Under the pieces are notes generated by a model. The model did not search any database, had not been told where the DNA came from, and saw only the letters and a list, made by a program, of their open reading frames with translations. From the NCBI GenBank assembly GCA_947462335.1, contig OX381707.1, positions 87,541,606 through 87,605,605 on the forward strand: a stretch of 64,000 bases of DNA, in the 5' to 3' direction. Source of the DNA: Harmothoe impar. Taxonomy: Eukaryota; Annelida; Polychaeta; Phyllodocida; Polynoidae. Positions 22,414-33,544 of the stretch are shown here, one piece after another (position 1 is the stretch's first letter; every line of letters begins with the position of its first letter). A program made the translations under genes and the position numbers.

Positions 22414-22502
22414 TATTGTTGTCTGATTTAAATCTACACTTGGGGTACGTCCTGCAACAAGCTGGACGTACCCCAAGTGTAGATTTAAATCAGACAACAA
22501 TA
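22414..22502. repeat. perfect inverted repeat, 39-bp arms, 11-bp loop
   Basis: Left arm 22414-22452 and right arm 22464-22502 are exact reverse complements; the loop is tgcaacaagct. The transcript or single strand would form a very stable hairpin. It sits at the minisatellite edge. Confidence 0.95.
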
Positions 22503-22640
22503 TACCACGTCTGTCCAGACTCAAGGGCCTCGCTTCTGCACAATTTAACATTCAGTGAAGTTGTTGTAATAGCATCATGCAGTAATGCACACCCTGTAAG
22601 TTGCATTTATGCATCTTGATGACCAAAGTATATAAAGATA

Positions 22641-23891
22641 CTATACTATTGTTGAATATTGAAAAGCTTTGTGAAAACCTTCATAATATGTGTTCCATTC
22701 TGCTGTGGCTGCTCTACCATACATGAGCACGAGCAGCTGTTTTGTCCTGTTCCACTCCACCTCCTTTAGATGAGGCTGTACCAGCAGGTGGGCATCCCGC
22801 AGTCCATTTAATGTACTCGGGATTGCTCCAAAATTGATCGGAAATGATGGGTTACGATCAAGCCGGTTCTTTTGTGTATCACCCCCTCTTTTTAGGACAG
22901 CAGTTGGTCCATTATCCTGGATCAGCTGATGTAGTTTGATGCTGATCAGATGTTGGTCCATGAACCAGCCAGCTGACCCCTTAGTGACCTGGTTGGTGGC
23001 AGCTGATGTCCCAAAGTAGCTGCTCAGGTATGTCAGGATGTCAGCCCCGGTGATGCTGGTGGTGTTGGTGTGCAGCGGGAGGAGCTGACGCCACCTGCTG
23101 GCTGACATCCCTACATGACACAAGGACAGTATGCTGACTCTGCTGTCCTGGTAGTAGAAGTCACCACAGCAGTAGGCATTCAGGGCCACAATGCGGTCCT
23201 GGGGCCAGTGGTAGTAGTCCCTCTGCAGTGGCCACAGGTCGGCATCAGTCGTCAAAAGAATGGGAGAGCTATCTTTGGGAAATGACTGCTGAAAAATATA
23301 AGCAGCAAACAGTCTGGCAGTCTGGGAGAGCACCACATCATTGTTACTGTGTGGACTCCTCAGGAAGGCTATACCAACCCGCTCCCTGACCAAGGCTGTC
23401 AATGCATACTGATACACTGGGTCCCTGGTCCAGTCTGAGTAGGTACCAATCAGAATCACCAGCATGCCATAGCCTATTCTACTCCATGCTCTTGCGGTCA
23501 GTGCCAAGTAGAATACATAGCGATATGTAGACCTGTGTCTAGCAGTTACAGAAATTACAGCAAAATGTGTTAATGACATGTTTGGCGGACAGAATATAAA
23601 TGAATCTTTTAATCTGTCGACAGGCTGAATGAAGCAGCCATGTGATGCAGCAAGTTCATTCAGCTTTGCTATCTCTACATGGGTTGCATGGAGTTCAGAC
23701 TTAGTAAAATTGTCATCCTCCATATTTACTGTGTAAAGATAAATGATGCAGACAATGACTGTCAGGGTCACGGTCGGGTATTTAGATCTTTTACTCCAAT
23801 ATTTACATAGAAAATGCATATTCCACCTATATGTTAAAAAGTGAAAGTTACCTAGGTCCATAACAGGATATGACATAGCCTTTTGTGCCAT
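22641..23891 (-). CDS. type II membrane protein, glycosyltransferase-like
   Basis: An intact single-exon frame of 416 codons from ATG 23889-23891. A basic N-terminal segment precedes a membrane anchor at about 40-55 (TVTLTVIVCIIYLYTV), so the body would face the Golgi lumen. The middle has LLTTDADLWPL at about 213-223: a DxD motif after a hydrophobic strand, as in metal-dependent glycosyltransferases that bind a nucleotide sugar. Downstream are paired cysteines (AYCCGDFYY), CHVGMSASRW and GSAGWFMDQ, which resemble acceptor-site loops of this fold. I do not know the exact family or sugar. No TATA box is obvious upstream. Confidence 0.7.
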   Translation of the reverse strand: MAQKAMSYPVMDLGNFHFLTYRWNMHFLCKYWSKRSKYPTVTLTVIVCIIYLYTVNMEDDNFTKSELHATHVEIAKLNELAASHGCFIQPVDRLKDSFIFCPPNMSLTHFAVISVTARHRSTYRYVFYLALTARAWSRIGYGMLVILIGTYSDWTRDPVYQYALTALVRERVGIAFLRSPHSNNDVVLSQTARLFAAYIFQQSFPKDSSPILLTTDADLWPLQRDYYHWPQDRIVALNAYCCGDFYYQDSRVSILSLCHVGMSASRWRQLLPLHTNTTSITGADILTYLSSYFGTSAATNQVTKGSAGWFMDQHLISIKLHQLIQDNGPTAVLKRGGDTQKNRLDRNPSFPINFGAIPSTLNGLRDAHLLVQPHLKEVEWNRTKQLLVLMYGRAATAEWNTYYEGFHKAFQYSTIV

Positions 23892-24717
23892 GTTCCAGCT
23901 TAAATATAATTAAGCTTGCGTCACAAAGCCTCATTATTCTGGAAGCCCGGCACTCTCAGATTCCTGAATCCTTGTCAGTCATGCAGACCCGCTGAGGTCT
24001 GAAGTAGTTGTGCCCAGCTAGTTGTGCATCTGGGCTGGCTGCCAGTCTGCTTTGTTTTCAATTTTCTGGTTGGTATTCAGTTAGAGAAAGCGAATACAAT
24101 ATATGGCTTTAATATGCACATTTTGAGAAGTGGGACCCTGACCTCCATGTACAGGTACGGTCCCTCCAGCACCGCCTGCCCCACACGTCCATGGTGACAT
24201 GTTCATTAGGGCAACTTCTCTGAATTAGCATTTATAATATATACATGAGGATTGGTGAATATTTCACCACACAGGTAGTTACAATGAGTAATGGACAGAG
24301 CAGAATAAGTATACAGGATTTGTTTAAGTTCCATATTTCCCCGACAGATTGAAATCGAAAGGCCCCGAGACCCTTTATAAACAAACAGGTCCCGACGCCA
24401 CCATGACACCTTGCTCGACTTCACTTCCGGTCTCTGTTCGTGCGTGATATAGTTTGCAAAAATATAGTCCCCCCATCGCCTATATCCCCCTATCGTCTTT
24501 ATTTGTAAAAGTTAGGCTTAATATGCTATTCAAAACATTAATTTATTAAAAAGAAAGACGATCAAACAATAATTCATAAAAAAATAAAGAAATTATTGCT
24601 CGTTCAGACTGTCTGATTTCCTACAGAAAATTCCGCTAGGACTTGATTTTGGCCCTACTGTTTGTCTATGGGGATTTCTAAAGATGCAATTTTATTGCAG
24701 ATCTGTCCACTTTAAGA
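23892..24717. other. non-coding spacer
   Basis: Upstream side of the gene at 22.6-23.9 kb. An ETS-like cacttccgg is at about 24422-24430. No gene seen. Confidence 0.4.
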
Positions 24718-25030
24718 CCCCCAACCAAATTTTCTGGGGGGTTAAGGCCTATTTTACCTCTTGTACATTCAAATATAGCATCTTTTTTATGGCGTGCACT
24801 ATGTTTCTTTCAATATGACTCGATTTTAAAGTTAAAAACGACCATATTACTTTCCACGGAATGTGAAGAAACCACTCGCGGCCTGCCACTGTCAAGCGCA
24901 AGCCCGGTTGCCACATTTTTATCGTCTCAATTTTTCGCCGATCTATCAACTTAGATAGGCTCAACCAAATCTTCTGGGGGGCTAAGGCCTAATTCAGCTA
25001 TTGTACGGGTAAATATGGGATGTTTTGTAC
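24718..25030. repeat. two diverged copies of a 230-bp repeat
   Basis: The stretch aaccaaa-tcttctggggggt and aaggcctaattt-(a)cctattgtac recurs at 24725-24790 and 24964-25025. Both are followed by aaatatrg-at. Function unknown. Confidence 0.65.
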
Positions 25031-25121
25031 AGCTTAGGCTTGGTTTCAAGCAAAAATATGGTATTTTAACCCCCAAACAAAGTCAATGTGGAAAAAAAGT
25101 GAACGTGACAAAATTCATCAG

Positions 25122-25200
25122 CGCTTGGTCCAGGAATCGAACCCCGGCCGCGGCGGCGGAAAGCGAAAGCGCTAACCACTAGAACATCTCGGACAGCTTA
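25122..25200 (-). tRNA. tRNA-like sequence (pseudogene or SINE head)
   Basis: On the minus strand: ctagtggttagcgctttcg fits a D-arm/A box, and ggggttcgattcctgg fits a B box and T-arm, about 35 nt apart. GTCC and GGAC at the ends can pair as part of an acceptor stem. No long variable arm or clean anticodon loop, so it is probably a SINE head or pseudogene rather than an active tRNA. Confidence 0.5.
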
Positions 25201-25740
25201 ACATGGAACCCTCAGTTGGCAACTTTGAACTGCTGGCCTTTGGTATCCTTACGCCAGACAGGAAGGGAAGTTTTTGCGAAATACAGAGGTTTGAGGAAAT
25301 ACGGGCCCTGTTTATTGACTTTTGAGGAAAAACGGCCCTCAGTGTTATACTCTACCCGACTTGATATTTCGTCAAACCATTTAAAAATAAAGCTTTATGT
25401 TGCCCCTTAGTATCAAAACACTCCTGCATCTGTAAACTAGCAGCAATATGTTTTTCTTCAGCAGGTCATTAGCTTTAAATGGGACTGGTTGTAAAACAGT
25501 GGCTACTGCACTAAACATTAAACCCTACAACTGCTAACTGTATGAAAATACTGCTTAGTGTATGAAAATACTGCTTAGTGTATGAAAATAATGCCAGGTG
25601 TATCACCTTATGTCTATCAGCTAACTGTATCAAGCGAAACAAACATGTTTTCAATGTTAGTGTTGCAGTTCAGCTTTCAGCTACTACTTTCACTACATAT
25701 ATTAGATAAAGTTACCTCCACCTCAGAATTCTAATAATAT
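25201..25740. other. non-coding spacer with a small tandem repeat
   Basis: tgtatgaaaatactgcttag occurs about three times at 25540-25590. Nothing else seen. Confidence 0.5.
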
Positions 25741-26290
25741 TCTAAATTCAGAAAAAAACTATCACGTATGGTGTTCTTAAGGGTTCTGTCCTGGGTCCAG
25801 TGCTTTTCTATATATATACCTATATATATAATAATTTCTCACCAAAAGTCTATAATTTTGATATTCCTCTGTATGCAGATGATGCTGTTATCTCTCTGGG
25901 CTGCCCTCACAGAATGCAAACTGCTATTAACTTGATCTCAAAGTGGTGCATTGATATTTGTCATACAGTAAACAAGAAAAAAAACCAAATGGATGTATTT
26001 TAACAATTTCCATCATAAAACCCCTGTATTTACGCTAAATGGTGCCATATTAGAAGGAGTTTATAATTTTACTTACCTGGGACTCACTTTAGACCCAGAG
26101 CTGAAGTTTTTTCAGTATAGAGCAAAAGCAGTTAATAATATTGAAATAAGATTATACAGGCAGCCAGAGCCAGGGTGTATGTAGACAGACTCACTGCTTT
26201 AGCCATGTATAACACCATGACTCTATCATCGTTTGGCTACATTGATTATATAGGGGAACGAGGCAATATATAGGTGAATCCAATGAGCTG
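25741..26290 (+). pseudogene. LINE reverse-transcriptase fragment
   Basis: A 5' and 3' truncated RT palm: GVLKGSVLGPVLF, then about 25 residues later the catalytic LYADDAVISLG, then a NLISKWC block and, after a frame change near 25990, the NFTYLGLTLD block. These are consecutive blocks of non-LTR RT. The two frames (25800-26003 and 25993-26184) show a frameshift. It is a dead remnant, different from the LINE at 3-5 kb. Confidence 0.85.
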
Positions 26291-27657
26291 CAGTATTTGC
26301 AGAAGAAGGACTGTATATAAGGTTAGACTAGAGGCTTACCCATTGTACAACACTATACAACTACATGATAATAGCAAATGCATGTATCTTAATATTATCT
26401 AAAGTTGTAACATTGGAATAAACTACTGTATATATAGGTATGCATTAACATATATCGGCTTTGTCTCATGAAATCGGGCCAATGTGACCGTCTTTGAGTG
26501 GGTACCATCTTTGACTGGATGCCATCTTTTACTGGGTGCCATCTTTGACTGGCTTGATAGAAAAGAGTTAATCTAGGGCACATAAAGATATAAAAAGGCT
26601 CAAAGGTTAAATATGGCAGCTAGTCAAAGTAGGCACCCAGTCAAAGACCTTCACATGTTTGCTCAGCCCAAAATATCTACATATCATGTTTTGACTGCAA
26701 ATCCTTCAATTCATGCTCATTTCTCATGTTTAATTAATTTACAATTTTAAATTGACATTATATAGATTTTTGCAAAAGTAGGTTTCATCTGGGTTGGAAA
26801 TGGGCGTCCCTGGGTTCCCCATGGGCTCACTATGGACAGCCAAGTGAGGCCCAGGTGGGCTGAGCCCATGAACTGAACTTAGTTTTTAATAGATTTATTG
26901 CATTGCAAATACTATACTGTCTGCCTGTATTTCACACGGGCTAGAGCTGGGCTAAGTTGGCTAAGGTCTCCATGGGTTTTCATATTATGTAGAATTGTCT
27001 ATACAACTTTGCATATGTATGGAGAGAGCATGAGCATTCTGATACAAAAACCTTTCCCATGGATATGATCAATACACATTATACCAGCATTCCCTTAGGT
27101 ATCACTATCTGAAGTAGAATAACTGTGTCACCCAATGTGATCAGTGTTGAAGTTGGTCAAAGGATGCATTTTGTTTCTCCTCCTTAATAAAGGAAAAAAA
27201 TAAAATTAATCAAACCCACTGGAATACTTGTTGGTAGCTACTTTTAACAGATGGTCATCAGCTACATAATGACTAGGCTTATAGCTGAAAAAAGGTTGTG
27301 TCCATCCACCAAGACCCCTACCCCAATGTGTGTTCCCCAACTAAAGGAGCCCACCTGGGCCCATTCAGATCCTACCAGGGCCAACCCACTTCAAATCTAG
27401 GCAAGCCCATAGGGGCCCCACCTGGTAGCCCTGGTCAAAACAAAGTAGGTCAAAGGTGGGCAGCCACATCTGGGCCCCATTTGGTATTTAATCTGTGACC
27501 CCCCTGTGGCCCATTTGGGTATGTTGGCTAGGAAGACGCTCAAGATAAGAAACTTTGAAAAACTGATAATTCTTTATTTTTATCATATTTCCCATTAACA
27601 TTAGTCAAATTATACCACTTTTTTTGTCACTACTTCCAGTGATTTAAAGGATATGAA
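26291..27657. other. non-coding, with TGGGCCC-rich repeat-like stretches
   Basis: 26500-26560 repeats (g)ccatctttgactgg. From 26790 to 27520 gggccca/tgggctc words recur in both orientations (for example cccaggtgggctgagcccat and cccacctgggcccattc), which suggests an inverted-repeat transposon whose edges I cannot set. No gene seen. Confidence 0.45.
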
Positions 27658-28040
27658 TGTAGGTGTTGTGAAAGTATCACTCGAACACAGGTTCCAATTC
27701 GGTTTGAATGCAACAGGTTTTTATTCAGTCTCATGATTATGGCCTCAAAGGTAATGCTCAAGATTGAAAGGTATTGAAGGTATCGAACGGTGTGGGTCTG
27801 AGCTCGTCCTGGGACGAACTCCCAGAGGTAGCCAACCTTGGCATCTTATATACCCCGAGCGCGGACCAAGTAGTATCTACATGGCACTCCACTGGAGCGC
27901 GGTTTGGAGTGCCCTGCCTGGCTCCGCTACCGTATAACCAAAATGACATGGTGTAGGTGTTGCCACCTAGTGTCCAAAGGAGGCACTTCCCGCGTTGACT
28001 CCACGAACCCATGTTTACACAGATTACTCGTGCGCCTACA
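27658..28040 (-). repeat. solo LTR, 383 bp
   Basis: Begins TGTAGG and ends CCTACA on both strands. On the minus strand a TATATAAG box (around 27850) is followed by AATAAA (around 27731) before the end, the order expected in an LTR. Flanks tgaa and tgag may be a mutated 4-bp target duplication. No internal region or second LTR is nearby. Confidence 0.7.
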
Positions 28041-28651
28041 TGAGTATTGTTTCTTTATTTTGTTTACACTGTCAACCTAGAAGTTAGGTTTTACAAACAC
28101 CAGCAAAATCCTGGGAAAACCCAACATTCTGCACATATAAGGGGGCAAGAAGATAGCAATTTCACTCTAGAAAAAAATGTTAGTAAATCTGTAAATTCAG
28201 CCATCAATAGAAGTGTAATGTTACGTGAGAAGAAATGAAAACTGTCGAACTTCCACCACATGACTTTTTACAAACAAACAATATTACCTGTACTTGATCA
28301 CTGTGGCTATTTGTATAATGGCATTATTCAAACACACCTTAACGCACCTGAAACTATTCCTATGAAAGAAAAATACATTAAAATTAATTTACAAGTTTAC
28401 TTTTGTATCACATGATAATACATTCAACGCAATTTACATTTTAGATATATACAGAGCGTTTCTTGTCCTGGGGATTTCTGTCAAAATTTTCACTTATCAT
28501 ATCCAAGAATGTAGCCCTCATATCCAGAGTACGCTCCACCTCATCCTCAAAGGGGCTGTCACAGTACAGGGAGGGCATTCAAATATAAGCACAAGCAACT
28601 ACAACTAGTCCAGAACCGCCGTCTTGAAATACCATGTTGTTGTCCTACACA

Positions 28652-29118
28652 TTGATGTTAAGGGCTCTCAACAGGTTCGTTAATATTAGCATGCATTATT
28701 TGACACAGACATGTTGAGACTATACATATTATACACCAAATTTATCATATTTAATAATTCATGATTTTTAATGAAAAATCCCTTAATTTTCCCTTTTTTC
28801 GCCTGTTTTCAACAACTTTCAACAGTTTTCTAGTGACTATGCTAATTTGAACAGCTCTGTAGATCTTAATAATTGAGATATAGCTAAAAGAAGGAAAAAG
28901 GACCCCAGGGAATCTCCAATAACCAGAGCTGATGAAAAAATGCACTCCATGCACTCCATGGCTTCTGAAACCTTCCAAAATGGAACTAATTTGGTAGAAA
29001 CATAAAATATGATCAATTTGGTGTATAATGTGTATAGTCTCAACATATATATATCTGTGTTAAATAATGCATGCATATGTGCTAATTTTAAAGAACCTGT
29101 TGGGAGTCCTTAATGTTA
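28652..29118. repeat. imperfect inverted repeat, arms about 100-115 bp
   Basis: 28652-28752 and the complement of 29003-29118 share caacaggttc, gcatgcattattt and tgttgagactatac in register. The spacer is about 250 bp and non-coding. Probably a foldback/MITE-like element. The stretch 28041-28651 shows nothing. Confidence 0.75.
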
Positions 29119-30542
29119 ACTACCTGCATCTGTTATGATTTGCAATTGCGGCTACCTTTTTACAAGCACTTGTATGGCAAAAAACACAATACCAAATCAT
29201 TAGGACTACACTTTCAGAAGGCACCTTCAAACGACAGAGTTACCAGGTCAACAAATACTGGATTGCTGCAGTAACCTTTAGGAATAGCTTCTTATATGGG
29301 GTGTAGATCTTTGGAATAAGATGAATACATTGTGTATATAAGCCCAATCAAATGAATCTTGCGAACAAACGCCCTGGAGTATGTAATAAAATAATTTGAT
29401 AAGAAACAAAACTGTTAGAATACGTCTAACTGGCGCTACCACAGTTTAATTTGTTTATCTTGTATAACTTCTTATTACTGGGATAATTTGCTACCCATAC
29501 TGATGCTGTTTTTTAAATATAGCTTTCTCTTATTGTATGCTCATACATCTATTCTGTGTGTGGTACCACTATTGTTTACGCTCTAGACAAAAATGGACAC
29601 AATGTTTCAGACACCAGGTCGCTTCTGCTCCCAGGTGGTCTAGGCTTGGCATGACACTGCCCGGACTACTGCGATGTGACTGTACCTGGTATAACCAGCG
29701 CTTGTAACACTGGGTGGCTGAAAACTCACACTGTATGTTCATATAAAATCACTAAATATGAAACTTTAATTGTACATAATGTGTGAAATAATATTGAGGC
29801 CCTTCCTACGAATGGTGGGAAGCTGTTATGTAATGACATACAACCTATGCATATACTACCTGCAATAAGATGCCATATACCACCCTGGACAATATGATTG
29901 TAACACCTGTCATATATCATCTAATTTGAATTGCCCTGTGTTTTCCTATGAAAATAAATACTTTATAAACTCAAAAGTCAATAAAGAAAAAGTCCACTTT
30001 GCAAAAGCAGCACTACATGGGTCAAAATTCTGTATGAAAACTAATTAGACATCTAATAGTTGCAGATATAACATGTTCATGGTAAGTATATTTCATTGTA
30101 AATTGGTTTTAGCACACTTAAAACTACTTCTATGAAAAAATAATCACATTTTGTTGCAAAAAAAACCAGGCAAAAATGCATGTTCCAAAGCTATTGTATG
30201 TAACAGTCGTTAGATGTATTTATTACAAAGAACATTTTCCATTTTCCCTCTTTACCCCACATATTCAAGTAACGTATACTAATACTTAACATTCATCTCC
30301 TGACTTGACTGGGACCTGCAAACACAGGAGCTCTGACTGTCACCTGTCAGTACACACTGGTAGGCATTGACTCAGAGAGTGTTCATTAGGATTAACTAAT
30401 GTCATTATGATCACTCATTCCACACCCAAGCCACAACCATAGAAAAAAAACTGTCATCTTTTGGATAGATATCAAACTGTTGTGGTTGTTTACCTGTGTT
30501 ATCGACATTACAAATCTGATAGCTATCCTACCATAAATCTAG
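29119..30542. other. non-coding spacer
   Basis: AT-rich; no coding frame with a recognisable domain. It lies downstream of the minus-strand gene that ends at 30543. Confidence 0.45.
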
Positions 30543-31619
30543 CTACCATAGCAGTTCACCATCCCAATCATACTTCACTGGAGTTATTGGAAAATTTACA
30601 AATTCTTCTCTCCAAATCTTTAGTGTATGGGTTACATTCCTATATTGCATTCCAGGGTTGTGAAGTCCCTTCTCCTTGCGGCAAGATGTGAGACCAGAGT
30701 TGGGGCGGGGTTGAAGTACTTGTAGATTAGGAAATAAAGTATAGAGTTTATGGTCGTGGGCATACCTTAGGTGATACATCTCATGTAGCATGTTACGTTC
30801 CTTGCCTTGGGCTCTATGGCTCATGTAAGTCTTTGATGTTAAAGCACCAGCTTTTAAAGTTGGGTCAAATTTTGTGTCAACACTAACATTATAATGATAC
30901 CAATCCTGGAATCTACGCCAGTGTTCGGGGTCAGGTGCATAGCCCCAAGTACAGAGCAGGCCATATAAATAAACAATATTGGATTTATCTTTTGGGCGTC
31001 TCAATAGTCTTCCCTCCTTGGGGCCTGTTTCAATGGGGCAGCCTTCATCACTGAGGCATATGCCATTAATTTCACGATTTCTAGCATAAAATGCCCTTGC
31101 TTTTTTCAAATATTGATAAAAGTATTGGGAAACATCCACATCATCCTCTATAAATACCCCCAACTCTCTGGTGCCAGGTTTGGGTTGCCAGCTGTAGATC
31201 CACTGAAGGGCTGCAGAGCCATGCTGAGTTTGGACATGGACACAGGTGCGACCATGTCTGAACCTAAATGCTTTTGCATAATTTAAAACTGTCTTATTTA
31301 CTGAGCCATTTGGTGACCTGTCAATCCATATCTCCAGTGCTATCCTATCCCCCATGTAGTTAGCCTTTTGTATGGCATCTAAACATTTGGAGAGGGACTG
31401 CAAGCGATTAAACGTCAGCACAAGTAACCTCAAGTCCACCTCCTCGTTGTAGCTACATGGTACTTTAGATACACAATCTGCACATGTTGAGAGTTTACTA
31501 CCAGTACTATACACCAGGAATTTGGGCATGCCTCTGTTATCATTCAGGGTGATAGTAAGGAGACATAATAAAATCCCAAGAATGCAATATAAAGCATAGT
31601 GTTTATTGAAGGGATTCAT
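30543..31619 (-). CDS. type II membrane protein, GT2/GnT-I-like glycosyltransferase
   Basis: An intact single-exon frame of 358 codons from ATG 31617-31619. Residues 8-25 (YALYCILGILLCLLTITL) are a membrane anchor. A GT-A type start, LRLLVLTFNRLQSLSKCLDA, lies at about 63-82, then EIWIDRSPNG, and the metal-binding acidic cluster GVFIEDDVDVS at about 154-164, where other GT-A enzymes have DxD or EDD. A later CTWGYAPDPEHW block could be the acceptor site. I infer a Golgi enzyme adding a sugar from a nucleotide sugar. Substrate is unknown. No TATA box is evident upstream. Confidence 0.75.
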   Translation of the reverse strand: MNPFNKHYALYCILGILLCLLTITLNDNRGMPKFLVYSTGSKLSTCADCVSKVPCSYNEEVDLRLLVLTFNRLQSLSKCLDAIQKANYMGDRIALEIWIDRSPNGSVNKTVLNYAKAFRFRHGRTCVHVQTQHGSAALQWIYSWQPKPGTRELGVFIEDDVDVSQYFYQYLKKARAFYARNREINGICLSDEGCPIETGPKEGRLLRRPKDKSNIVYLYGLLCTWGYAPDPEHWRRFQDWYHYNVSVDTKFDPTLKAGALTSKTYMSHRAQGKERNMLHEMYHLRYAHDHKLYTLFPNLQVLQPRPNSGLTSCRKEKGLHNPGMQYRNVTHTLKIWREEFVNFPITPVKYDWDGELLW

Positions 31620-33470
31620 CTCTGTCTGGAAGGTAGGACTTTAAACATGTAGTGTTCAGCCATTCTGTGAATAAAAGAAAAACTTATATGTGCTTTTTAT
31701 TTCATTTTTCCATAAAAAATATTGCAAAAAGTCCTGAATCCATAAAGAGGAAACCATGAAATGTACAAAGATACTTATGTTTCAACCATTATTTGGTTTA
31801 GTAACTTTTAAATCTTAAAAAACATGTTACTCTATGTTCTTATCTATATGTGTTTAGACTATTGTTTTAAATCTAGTTTCACTTGAAGTTTAATAACTAT
31901 AACAAAGGATCGCCCTCATGGCATAGCTTATCAATATCAAAACAAATTAAAAATTAAATGATGAACCTTCTATTGTAGTATGTAAATTACTATCTTGTTA
32001 TCGGTCAGGACGATTTAGTAGAACACATATAGGGGTCAGGCGGCCAGCCGTTGGTATATATTATGAACAAAATAAGACTAAAACACTCATATTACCTATC
32101 AAGAGGCATATCTTGGCTTCATGTTTACAGTCCTGAAAGTTGTAGGAATACAAGATGTGCAATCAAGCTTTCACGGATCGGAAAATAAATCTGATGGTCC
32201 TTATGTTCTTAGAACTGACACATTCTGCACTCCCGCACACCCACACTCAACAATCCATTTGTCCACTTAGCATTTTAAAAAGGAGAAAACTCAAAAAGAG
32301 GAAACAGAGGAAAGTTTTGAAAACAACTGTGGTTTGAACTCAGCACAGCTGAGCAACACTACCTACACTCCACGCTGTGGGATTATGAGGAACTGACCAC
32401 CAGATTACAAAGGTGGGAGCATGGGAAGGTAACTCGCTATATACACATATTAATGCGGTTGCCTTTATATAGATAATAAAATGGATGCACAGGTTCTTTT
32501 ATATAGCTCATTGAGACTGGAAATAGCTGAAAAAGCAGCAGTTGAAAGGTGAAAAATAATGTTTCTCCCTGATATAAATATATTCATATATGTTCTTTGA
32601 AATGTGTTCATCTACATGATAAGACATTGTGGACATCATTTGTATATTGTTGACTAGGATGGATATATGTAAGTTTTAATTGAAATATTCATGTTGCTGA
32701 GGACAATCTTGAAGTGAATTATCCGCAATAAGCAGTTATTGTAAACAGAAAAACATGGCACATAGAAACAATAACTGACCTCTATTCTGTCGTCTGCAGC
32801 AAGTTATACCTTTGCTTCCCTCAGTAAATTGAAAATCATAAACAGGAGGGTGAGAGGTGAACTGAGTGACAGGAATATGGGTCAAATTTTAAGAAAATGT
32901 AATTTTGGGGCTGAACAGTAAAAAAAGAAATCATAAAATCCAAAAGTACTTTAAACAACTTCAATACCAACTTGTAGTGAGGTAAAATGTTGAAATTTTA
33001 TCACATGTGAGGCTGAATGTTGGGGAGTGTCATCCGTGTGAGACTTGAACTTTGACCTACATCAAACAAGTTTGCAAATAAAGAGAATAATTAGATACCA
33101 CTAGAGCATGTGTGGAGGTATTGAGTAAATATTACTAGAACTCTCATTGTTTTTCAATTATCTTAAGTTGTTACAGAAAAAGCTACAGAGCCTCCATAAC
33201 AGAGCCATGTTTGGGCACTCCTTGTAGCTACGTGAATCGAAAATTACAGTCTTCAGGAATTATTTAGTTTAAGCAAGTTTTCAATAGAGCAAGATCGTAG
33301 GAGCAAAATGCTTTTGGAATTTTGTAAATCGGAGTAAAACTTGTGACAGAATGGGCAAATAACCAACTCATAATGGGCCTGATTATGGGAATTTCATTAA
33401 ACTAGAAACAACGGATTAGCAGATAAGGGTCACGACACCTTGTATATGGGCTCTCCCGAGGGTCTGGGTG
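31620..33470. other. non-coding spacer
   Basis: No recognisable gene. The small frame at 32155-32337 ends in a Lys/Arg-rich tail (KRRKLKKRKQRK) and looks accidental. Confidence 0.45.
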
Positions 33471-33478
33471 CGCGGCAC

Positions 33479-33544
33479 GGCCCACAGGTGTGACATGGGC
33501 GGCAGCAGAGACAACAGGTGCCGCCCATGTCACACCTGTGGGCC
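33479..33544. repeat. inverted repeat, 26-bp arms, 14-bp loop
   Basis: ggcccacaggtgtgacatgg and the rest of the arm (33479-33504) is the exact complement of 33519-33544. GC-rich, within a locally GC-rich patch (33440-33850). Confidence 0.92.

Noticed and set aside
21409..22619. Long open frames (up to 380 codons) on both strands
   Set aside because: They run through a minisatellite in several frames at once, with no domain and no conserved start.
25122..25200. Active tRNA gene
   Set aside because: Boxes are present but the anticodon arm is not clean; kept only as tRNA-like.
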